DNA from: Pseudoflavonifractor sp.
Lineage (GTDB): Bacteria > Bacteroidota > Bacteroidia > Bacteroidales > Muribaculaceae
DNA: 64,000 nucleotides
Assembly: GCA_023667145.1 (NCBI GenBank)
Contig: JAMPAQ010000001.1
Span: 226,778-290,777 of the forward strand
Direction: 5' to 3'
Below the pieces are notes generated by a model. It was not told the DNA's origin, made no database searches, and worked only from the letters and a program-made list of their open reading frames with translations. The position numbers were made by a program, and so were the translations under genes. The stretch's first letter is position 1; each line of letters begins with the position of its first letter. Positions 27,731-34,985 of this stretch are shown one piece after another.

Positions 27731-30271
27731 TTAGTCTCTCACGTTGAGTCGCAGTCCGTAGAGGCGTGTGTCGGCATCGGCCGTACCCTCGATGCGCACT
27801 GTCAGCCGCCGTCGCCACGGCGCGGCCACGCGTGCTGTCAGCTGATGGTTGACGGCTCCTCGCACCCTAAGGGTGGTTATCGGGAGTGGGGTGTCGGCTC
27901 CGGCGGCACCGAGCAATCTTATGCGGCAGTCGGCCATGGAGCTGAACAGCTCGATACCGAGACTCCCGGCTATGACTGGTGTGTGGGGGAAACATGAAAT
28001 CTCACCTTCCCAGACTATGGAGGCCGCGCCGCTCGCGTCGTTGGACGACATGTCGAGCAGACGGTCGTCGAGCCGCAGTATGAGCCGATGGTCACAGTAG
28101 AATCCCGTGGGACGCAGGTCGCTTGTGTATGATTCGCCCGCTGGGATGCTTGTGGCTGTGAGGATGCCCTCGGAGTCGATGAGTGCCAGTTCGTCGTGGG
28201 CGGCATCATATCCTATGGCCGTGTAACGCTTGCCATGTGCCGCGACTGTCACCCGGTTGCCGTCGATGACAAGGAGCGAGTCGCCCGACAGCGCCGCGAC
28301 CATCGACGGGGTCTCGGCGATGTGGTCCGGTGAGGTGACGGGATGGCGGCTGATGCGCCGGCTCGACACCGCGCCGGTGGTTGAGCTGACCGACAGTATG
28401 CAGATGCCTGAAGTGGCAAACAGGTAGAGCCTCGTGCGGGTGACGTCGAGCGACGATGCCGCCTTTGATGCCCCGGCGAGTGTGGTGATGCTTCCTTCGG
28501 TCACGACCTTGGAGGTGAGTGGCTGTAGGGGACTCTCGACGCGTGCCGTCACCACCAGACCCGGACGGTGGATGTCGGCAGCGGTCGATGCGGGTATCAG
28601 GTAATCCTCATCGACCGGCGGTATCGAGACGGGGGCGCACGATGGGTCGAAGTAGATAGACATGCGGCCATCGGGCGATGGCGACAGGGGGACGGTGAGC
28701 CGTCTGACAAGGCCGTCGGCCGATGTGAGCCTGATGGTCATCGTGGTAGCTCCGGCGGCGGGATAGCATAGCAAAGGCCACAGCAGGTCGGGGCAGTTGT
28801 CGCGCCCCTCGCCGCTCCACACGACCTGTCCGCGTCCGTCGCCGAGTGTCACCGTGACACATCCGTGCCAACTGCCGGCACGTGTTGTCGCCGCGAGTGC
28901 CGTCAGCGGCATTGGGGCGATTGCCGAGGTGGTGATGTCTCCCCAGACGACCATATCGCCGGCCTGACGCACGGTCGATGCCCTCCATTCGCCATCGGTG
29001 AGCGTTGTGTCGGAGGCTGTGGTGGCTGACATCGCGGCGAGTCGGGCGCGATCCTCAGCCACGGAACATACCTCGCCCGGCATGATTTCGCCGACTGTTG
29101 TCCCCGGGGTCATCGGCCCTTGCAGTGTCATGTCCGGACTCATGGCCTGAAGTCCGGCAGCGGCCTCGGCAATCAGCCGACCCTGAGCTTGCGTCGCAGT
29201 GGATGACTGGCGTGGTATCCCGGGCATCCAAGCCTGTAGCGTGGCTCCGCTGCTGCCCGAGAGCTGACGATACACAACGGCTGTCGCGGGATTGACCACG
29301 TGGAGCTGGGGCGACACCCTGACCGACACCATCCCGCTGTAGTCTGACGGATTGTCGGCGACACGCACCGTCAGCCGGTAGCCGCGCAGCTTGACGACAC
29401 AGGCGTTGTGGCCGGTGTACATCCCTGACTCGGTCGTGACAGTGAGTGTCACTGGGTCGGGGAGTTGGAATATGCCTGCCGCTGTCAGGATAGAGGGCGC
29501 GGCACCGGCAAGGCTGTAACCTACCACGACCGGGGCCGTGAAGTAGCCCGCCTCGGCGGCCTGACGCACGCAATCCTCATATGCCTCGGCAAGGTCGGAT
29601 GTCAGTGTGGCGGCATCGGTGTCGGTGAGCCGTCCGTTCCAGCGGGTGTAGGGAGTGGCAAAGGAGCGGGCGGGGATGACACTCTCAAACTCGCGTGTCT
29701 CGCCGGTGCAGGTCTGCAACACCGGCATACTGTCGCCCGACCGTCCGATGGCCCAGGTTCCCTCGCCGTCACGGCTCACGGTCACACTGCCACGCCGTGT
29801 CATCACCACGACATTGTCGCCGCTCTGCACGGCACATAGCGGCACGTCGGGAAGCCGTCCCACGGTGGCCGTCGCCCCGCTCGTCTCGTCGAGCACCTCA
29901 AGGGTGTCACCCCGGCTGAGAAACAACACGGTATCCCCATCAGAACCGGCAAAAGTGAAAAACGGGCGGCTGTCGGTCAGCGCGATACATCGCGGGGCGG
30001 TCACCGGGGCAAGATAGCGTCCCGACGCATCAGTATGCGCCCGCAGATTGCGGCACTCCGTCGCCCGTACTGCCATGGCGTTCCCCGAGGTACCTCTCGC
30101 CCGGCCTGTGGCGCTCCCGCGTCCCGCCACAGACGGAAACGCGCCGCTGTCACACAGCAACCCACCGTGTGGCTCAACGGTCAACACGCTCTGTTTCCTC
30201 ACATTGTCACACTCCGGGCGTCTGCCGTCGCTGAAATCATATCCCGTCCATCGGCCATCATTGTTTTTCAT
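27731..30271 (-). CDS. Large beta-rich protein of unknown function next to the terminase
   Basis: From the preferred ATG at 30271 this is 847 residues; the open frame runs 16 codons further up but would read through the leader repeats. No signal peptide or membrane segment is seen. The sequence is rich in Ser, Thr, Ala, Gly and short strands, with segments such as VLFLSRGDTLEVL, VVVMTRRGSVTV and, late, SLLVIDGNRVTVAAHGKRYTAIGYD that look like blades of a beta-propeller. A central part (about 230-330) contains helical DLAEAYEDCVRQAAEAGYF. Phage tail or stabilisation proteins can look like this, and the neighbouring terminase supports a phage origin, but no homology is certain. High GC like the host, not obviously foreign. 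Confidence 0.55.
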   Translation of the reverse strand: MKNNDGRWTGYDFSDGRRPECDNVRKQSVLTVEPHGGLLCDSGAFPSVAGRGSATGRARGTSGNAMAVRATECRNLRAHTDASGRYLAPVTAPRCIALTDSRPFFTFAGSDGDTVLFLSRGDTLEVLDETSGATATVGRLPDVPLCAVQSGDNVVVMTRRGSVTVSRDGEGTWAIGRSGDSMPVLQTCTGETREFESVIPARSFATPYTRWNGRLTDTDAATLTSDLAEAYEDCVRQAAEAGYFTAPVVVGYSLAGAAPSILTAAGIFQLPDPVTLTVTTESGMYTGHNACVVKLRGYRLTVRVADNPSDYSGMVSVRVSPQLHVVNPATAVVYRQLSGSSGATLQAWMPGIPRQSSTATQAQGRLIAEAAAGLQAMSPDMTLQGPMTPGTTVGEIMPGEVCSVAEDRARLAAMSATTASDTTLTDGEWRASTVRQAGDMVVWGDITTSAIAPMPLTALAATTRAGSWHGCVTVTLGDGRGQVVWSGEGRDNCPDLLWPLLCYPAAGATTMTIRLTSADGLVRRLTVPLSPSPDGRMSIYFDPSCAPVSIPPVDEDYLIPASTAADIHRPGLVVTARVESPLQPLTSKVVTEGSITTLAGASKAASSLDVTRTRLYLFATSGICILSVSSTTGAVSSRRISRHPVTSPDHIAETPSMVAALSGDSLLVIDGNRVTVAAHGKRYTAIGYDAAHDELALIDSEGILTATSIPAGESYTSDLRPTGFYCDHRLILRLDDRLLDMSSNDASGAASIVWEGEISCFPHTPVIAGSLGIELFSSMADCRIRLLGAAGADTPLPITTLRVRGAVNHQLTARVAAPWRRRLTVRIEGTADADTRLYGLRLNVRD

Positions 30272-30272
30272 A

Positions 30273-30305
30273 GTATCTAAGGTTATATGGTATCTAAGGT
30301 CATAT
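30273..30305 (-). repeat. Tandem repeat in the leader of the unknown gene
   Basis: GTATCTAAGGT plus one variable base plus ATAT occurs at 30273-30288 and 30290-30305 (period 17), directly before the start codon on the minus strand. On that strand the core is ACCTTAGATAC, similar to the terminase leader repeat. Confidence 0.85.
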
Positions 30306-30336
30306 CGTGACAAAGTCACTCTCCCGCAAAGATACC

Positions 30337-30344
30337 CCTCCCGC
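30337..30344 (-). promoter_or_regulatory. -7 box upstream of the unknown gene and terminase
   Basis: TATCTTTG on the minus strand (complement of 30337-30344), about 66 bases before the start codon. It lies upstream of the leader repeats, so the repeats would be within the 5' UTR. No clear -33. Confidence 0.5.
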
Positions 30345-30465
30345 CACCCCCTTCACCTACCATCCTCTCGCACTCCTGCGCCCTATGATGAGGAAACAGA
30401 CTGTCTCCGTAGCACACAATGGTGTGCCACATCAATGTCAGAGTATGGATTGGGCATGTAGCCCG

Positions 30466-31581
30466 TTACTCGGCGAGGAGATAGTTGGCGTTCCGTCCAC
30501 GTTCTCCGCTGTTGCGGAGCATACCCTTGGCTATCAAATCCTTGATGTCGCGTATGGCTGTGTCACGTGAGCAATGGCATATCTTTGCCCACTTTGAGGA
30601 TGTGAGCTTTCCCTCAAATACATCCCACAATCGGTTGATAACCTTACGCTGTCGCTCGTTAATGTCAGTATCGCGAAACTTCTCCCAATAAGCGGTTTTC
30701 TGCAGTATGTGTCCGACGGTCCCGATAGTGCGCGCTATGGCACTATCAAGTAGGTTGAAAAACCACAGTATCCACTCGGTAATGTCGAGGCTCCCCTTTT
30801 GCGTGCGTTCAAGTATTTCATAATAAGACTTCTTATTGCGGTTGATTTCGGCTGACAAGCTGTAGTAACGTGCCGGATTCTCGTCAACACGTGCAATGAG
30901 CATGTCAGCGAGGGTGCGGCCTATACGTCCGTTGCCGTCGTCAAAGGGATGTATGGTGACAAACCACAGGTGAGCCACGGCGGCCATGACAAATGGCGGT
31001 AGATTGGCCGTGCTGCACCATTCAATCAATTTCTCCATCTCCAAGGGTACATCGGCTGATGGGGGTGCCTCATAGTGGATTTTCTCGTGTCCAATCGCTC
31101 CCGAGACCACCTGCATGGGTTCGTTGCCATTACGCCAGTCGGCTACAGTGATTCGGCGCATACCACTGCGTCCTAAGGGAAAAAGTGCTGCGTGCCATCC
31201 AAACAGTCGTTCGGTGGTCAGTTCCGTGTGGCAGTTTTGCACAGCATCGAGCATGACATCCACCAGTCCCTCTACGTAATAGTCCTTCGCAAACATTCCA
31301 TCGTCGTCAATGCCGAGATGGCGGGCGATGCTACTCCTTACAGAGCCGGGATTGAGCATCACTCCCTCAATCTTTGAGGAGCTTACCAATTCATCAGCCA
31401 TGGCCGACAGTAATGATGAGTTCTTTTCCCTGAACCCGAGCATCGACATGCGGCCATTCAGCAGCCCATGCAATTGACTGAGCCGTCCCAGAGGCTCAAG
31501 CAATGCCTCGGAGTCCCAATGAAACTTTGGCCACTCAGTCTGCTGCCATATATATGTGGTATGTCTGTTGTTAACACTCAT
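30466..31581 (-). CDS. Fic-family AMP transferase with C-terminal winged helix
   Basis: A 371-residue protein. A helical N-terminal DUF4172-like region leads to the Fic domain with the motif HPFDDGNGR (211-219), including the catalytic His and the phosphate-binding Asn/Arg. An N-terminal class II autoinhibition motif SSKIEG (68-73, glutamate 72) is present. The C-terminus ends in a DNA-binding-like helix-turn-helix (KLTSSKWAKICHCSRDTAIRDI). The enzyme would attach AMP to a protein target and may regulate its own gene. The start at 31581 is chosen because a -7 box lies 5 bases upstream, inside the longer frame. Confidence 0.85.
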   Translation of the reverse strand: MSVNNRHTTYIWQQTEWPKFHWDSEALLEPLGRLSQLHGLLNGRMSMLGFREKNSSLLSAMADELVSSSKIEGVMLNPGSVRSSIARHLGIDDDGMFAKDYYVEGLVDVMLDAVQNCHTELTTERLFGWHAALFPLGRSGMRRITVADWRNGNEPMQVVSGAIGHEKIHYEAPPSADVPLEMEKLIEWCSTANLPPFVMAAVAHLWFVTIHPFDDGNGRIGRTLADMLIARVDENPARYYSLSAEINRNKKSYYEILERTQKGSLDITEWILWFFNLLDSAIARTIGTVGHILQKTAYWEKFRDTDINERQRKVINRLWDVFEGKLTSSKWAKICHCSRDTAIRDIKDLIAKGMLRNSGERGRNANYLLAE

Positions 31582-31585
31582 GGTG

Positions 31586-31617
31586 CAAATATAGCAGTTT
31601 TGCGGCAAAAGCGCCAA
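31586..31617 (-). promoter_or_regulatory. Promoter of the Fic gene, giving a nearly leaderless mRNA
   Basis: Minus strand: TTG (31615-31617), 21 bp, TATATTTG (31586-31593). The start codon is at 31579-31581, so the transcript would begin at or next to the ATG. The box is also within the in-frame extension, which argues against the longer start. Confidence 0.55.
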
Positions 31618-31760
31618 GTAATCGTTGCATTTTTGCGACGATTATCCGTCGCCCGAGGTTGGGAAGAGGTGGCCGGGGGAGTGTTTTCGGGGGGTGCGTC
31701 GTGGAGCGCGGTCCCATTGCCAAAGCGATATAATGTTAAAACGTGGCGGGGGACAAACAT

Positions 31761-31768
31761 TACTTTTG
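31761..31768 (+). promoter_or_regulatory. -7 box of the decarboxylase cassette
   Basis: TACTTTTG at 31761-31768 is a full -7 element, 57 bases before the ATG of the PLP decarboxylase. The divergent Fic gene shares this region. No -33 TTG at the usual distance, so an activator may be involved. Confidence 0.5.
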
Positions 31769-31825
31769 GGGATATGTTGTTTCTTGTACAGGACAACATA
31801 AAAACACAATTATACTGACTCTATT

Positions 31826-33577
31826 ATGGCCAACACGAAAAACCGGAATGAAATCTGGAATGAAGATGGAGAGATATTAGGCAACGCCCCGCGTTGGGCG
31901 ACGTACCGCAAACAGCTCAACGGCGAGTTTCCCGCCCCGTTCAAAGGTGGCCCCGACTCACTCGCCGAGTCGATGAAAAAGGCTGTCGAGCTTATCGACA
32001 AACTGCGCCCCGCTCCCGGCGGCACGGCATTTCTCGGCGACAGTTCAAAGCTCGACTACACTTATCCCGATGTCAAGAATTGCAAGATACCCCAGAAGGC
32101 CGGTAATCTCGACGAGGTTATCGGTGACTGCGTCAACTTGTTCAAAGGTATGCCCGACGTGTCGAGTCCGCTGACGATGTCAAACGTGTGGCCGCAGCCC
32201 AACAATGCGAGCATCGTCGCCTCGATGCTGCCGCTGATATTTGCCCCCAACATCATCGAGGGGGAGTATGCGTGGAATGTCCACAAGGCCGAACTCGAGA
32301 GCGGCGGTATGCTCGCCGACCTGTTTGGCTGGGAATCCGAGAAGGCCGGTGCGGTATACACCTACGGTGGCTCGGGCTGCTGGCTCTATGGACTGAAGTA
32401 TGCCCTGACCCGCGTATTCCCCGGCTCGCGTGACAAGGGCATCCGCACCGACGGCAAGGTACTCGTCTCCGGCCAGGCTCACTATTGCCGTCAGAACGCC
32501 ACCGACTGGACTGGCCTCGGCATGGACAACGTCATCATCATTCCGACCGACCCCGAGAGCAACAAGATGGACCTCAACGCCCTTGAGGCCACGCTCAAGG
32601 AACTGACCGAAAAGAATATACCCGTGGTCGAGGTGGTCTGCACAATGGGCACCACCGACGCGAGTGTCTTCGACCCCATCGCCGACGTGCGCCGTCTGCT
32701 CGACAAGTACCCCAACAAGGCTCCCTACGGCAAGGCTCTGCTCTATGCCGACGCCGTCTGCGGATGGTCGTGGCAGGTGTTCCGCCACTATGACTTCGAG
32801 GCCAACCCCCTCGGGTTCTCACGCGAGGCGCTCGCTGTCATCAAGAAAAACTACGACGAGATCAAGGGCATCCATGTGGCCGACGCCGTGGGCATCGACT
32901 TCCATAAGTTTGGATTCTCCCCCTATATCAGCAGCTGCTTCCTCTACCGCGACGCCGCCGAGTTTGAGAACATCATGCGGCGCGGCTCCTACGCCTACCT
33001 CCAGGAGGTAACCCCCTACAACCCGATGTACTACACCCTTGAGGTGTCGCGTACAGCCGGCGGCTCACTCGCCGGATGGGCCACACTGAAGTATCTCGGC
33101 ATCGAGGGACTCCAGGCCGTGCTTGGCGGCATACTTGAGGTGCGCCTCTACATGGACTCGCTTGTCGAGGAGCAGACCGACATGGTGATGGCCGATGCCG
33201 ACGACACCGGCTTCATAACGCTGTTCCGCGTCTATCCCAAGGGCACCGATGCACGCCAGCAGTTCTCGCGTGAGCTCAACGACCGCGACTACCGTGCCGA
33301 CCTCATAGCCAACAACCGCTTCCAGCAGGCCGTGGGCGAGAAGATGTTCCACTGGTATCTTGAGGGTCATCAGATTGACGGCAAGCCGACACCCCACATC
33401 GCCTACAGCACGGGATTCCGCACCGCCTCGTGGAATGCCGATAGCAGCGACCCCGAGGGCACGGTCTACGCCCTCAAGACCTACCCGATGAATGTCTACA
33501 ACAATCCCGCCGTGATGGACCACGTGATCACCTGCGTGCTCGCCGCCCGCGACGAGGTCGAGGCCGAGATGGCCTGA
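31826..33577 (+). CDS. PLP-dependent group II amino-acid decarboxylase
   Basis: A 583-residue pyridoxal-phosphate enzyme of the glutamate/aromatic/tyrosine decarboxylase family. PLP-binding Lys361 is in GIDFHKFGF, Asp309 in LYADAVCGW holds the pyridine nitrogen, and His219 in SGQAHYCRQNA is the stacking histidine; TMGTTDASVFDPI precedes the Asp. Family members convert Glu, Tyr, Phe, Trp, Dopa or Asp into amines. The specificity residues cannot be called from sequence alone. First of three co-directional genes with a pyruvoyl-type decarboxylase and an amino-acid antiporter, an arrangement that suggests amine production or proton consumption. It is longer than GadB (about 466) and near tyrosine decarboxylases in length. 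Confidence 0.85.
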   Translation: MANTKNRNEIWNEDGEILGNAPRWATYRKQLNGEFPAPFKGGPDSLAESMKKAVELIDKLRPAPGGTAFLGDSSKLDYTYPDVKNCKIPQKAGNLDEVIGDCVNLFKGMPDVSSPLTMSNVWPQPNNASIVASMLPLIFAPNIIEGEYAWNVHKAELESGGMLADLFGWESEKAGAVYTYGGSGCWLYGLKYALTRVFPGSRDKGIRTDGKVLVSGQAHYCRQNATDWTGLGMDNVIIIPTDPESNKMDLNALEATLKELTEKNIPVVEVVCTMGTTDASVFDPIADVRRLLDKYPNKAPYGKALLYADAVCGWSWQVFRHYDFEANPLGFSREALAVIKKNYDEIKGIHVADAVGIDFHKFGFSPYISSCFLYRDAAEFENIMRRGSYAYLQEVTPYNPMYYTLEVSRTAGGSLAGWATLKYLGIEGLQAVLGGILEVRLYMDSLVEEQTDMVMADADDTGFITLFRVYPKGTDARQQFSRELNDRDYRADLIANNRFQQAVGEKMFHWYLEGHQIDGKPTPHIAYSTGFRTASWNADSSDPEGTVYALKTYPMNVYNNPAVMDHVITCVLAARDEVEAEMA

Positions 33578-33704
33578 TGTCAGCGATGGCGTCACCGGTA
33601 ATGATACTTTCATTCGTAAGATAACCATATATGACCACGGCACACGGCCATGTCAATCAGTCGATATTCCCGTCGCCGCGATAACCTAAAAAACAATATT
33701 TACT

Positions 33705-34862
33705 ATGGCAAACAAGACTTATTCGCCAATCGTGCAGGAACTCATCGACATGATTGACAAGAATGGCTGGCGTGACAAATTCCAGCAGGCGCTCGACAAG
33801 GCACGCTCCTACAACACGATAGAGTATGAGCCTATCAAGACGCTCGACGACTACTTTGACTGGTGTGAGTCAAACCTCCACTGGGTGCCTAAGGAAGACC
33901 CCGAGGGCGATGTCGTCTACAAGCATGTGACCATGTTCTACTTCCTGCTCGACCAGAGTCCTGTCAAGGAGTTGCAGACCCCCATCATCCCCAGTCAGCT
34001 CAAGGACAATGTGATGCCGCCGCTCACCCCGCTGTCAGAGTGGATGCGCCGGTTTGTCATCTCGCTCGGCCAGTGGATGGACACCCCCGAGTCGATTGAC
34101 GATGCCGCTGTCAAGTCCTACTACGACTCGCCCCGCTACAACATGGACGACTACGTGATGCCGATGGGCGGTTGGAAGACATTCAACCAGTTCTTTGCCC
34201 GTAGCGTCAAGCCCGGCTACCGTCCAGTCGCCGCCGTCAACGACGACCACATCATCGTGTCGCCGGCCGACTCGACCAACGACGGACAGTGGGAGGTCAA
34301 CGCCGACTCGCAGGTCAACATCAAGGGTCTTGAGTGGAGCATTGAGGAGCTGCTTGAGGGCAGCAAGTACAAGGACGACTTCAAGGGTGGCATCTGGATA
34401 CACCAGTTCCTCAACACGACCGACTATCACCGCCAGCACGCGGCTGTGGGCGGCAAGGTGCTTGAGGCCCGCGTCATACAGGGCGCGACGTGGCTCGGTA
34501 TCACCACAGAGCCTATCGAGGGAGACCCCCAGGGACGTAACACGATCGTGCGCCGTAAGCTGACAGCGCTCGACGAGGCCGGCTACCAGTTCTTGCAGAC
34601 CCGTGGCCTTATCGTCATACAGTCCAAGATAGGCAAGGTGGCCATCCTGCCCATGGGTATGGCTCAGGTATCGTCAATCGTGGTCACCGCCGAGGAGGGT
34701 GTCACCCTGCGCAAGGGCGAGGAGATTTCCTACTTCCAGTTTGGCGGCTCTGATATAGTGATGGTGTTTGAGCGTGCGTCAAACGTGAGCATCACCGCCC
34801 AGCCCGGAGTCCACTACAAGACCGGCACACGCATTGCCGAGGCTTACCCGGTGGGTGAGTGA
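33705..34862 (+). CDS. Soluble phosphatidylserine-decarboxylase-fold enzyme (pyruvoyl, PsiD-like)
   Basis: A 385-residue protein with a 140-residue N-terminal extension resembling the PSDC domain and then a PSD domain. The catalytic set is present: Asp189 in SPADS, histidines in DYHRQH (242 and 245) and the self-cleavage serine in FGGSD (347-349), which would generate a pyruvoyl group. It lacks any membrane segment, so it probably does not act on membrane lipid. The same overall layout is found in PsiD, a fungal tryptophan decarboxylase, so an amino-acid substrate is plausible (inference). Lies 127 bases after the PLP decarboxylase and 123 before the antiporter. Confidence 0.75.
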   Translation: MANKTYSPIVQELIDMIDKNGWRDKFQQALDKARSYNTIEYEPIKTLDDYFDWCESNLHWVPKEDPEGDVVYKHVTMFYFLLDQSPVKELQTPIIPSQLKDNVMPPLTPLSEWMRRFVISLGQWMDTPESIDDAAVKSYYDSPRYNMDDYVMPMGGWKTFNQFFARSVKPGYRPVAAVNDDHIIVSPADSTNDGQWEVNADSQVNIKGLEWSIEELLEGSKYKDDFKGGIWIHQFLNTTDYHRQHAAVGGKVLEARVIQGATWLGITTEPIEGDPQGRNTIVRRKLTALDEAGYQFLQTRGLIVIQSKIGKVAILPMGMAQVSSIVVTAEEGVTLRKGEEISYFQFGGSDIVMVFERASNVSITAQPGVHYKTGTRIAEAYPVGE

Positions 34863-34881
34863 CACGCGCATAGCGGAATAA

Positions 34882-34928
34882 GGCGCGGGCGGGACCAGGC
34901 TCCGGCATGGAGTCATCCGGCCCGCGCC
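34882..34928 (+). promoter_or_regulatory. Long GC hairpin between the PSD-like gene and the antiporter
   Basis: Outer arms GGCGCGGGC (34882-34890) and GCCCGCGCC (34920-34928) pair perfectly; an inner CTCC/GGAG stem adds to it. No U tract follows, so it may be an attenuator or RNA processing site that lowers expression of the antiporter relative to the enzymes. Confidence 0.6.
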
Positions 34929-34985
34929 GTCGCTATAAACCATGTCTCCTCCCCCCTTAGTGTCTAACCTGCTAACGATTTGTTT

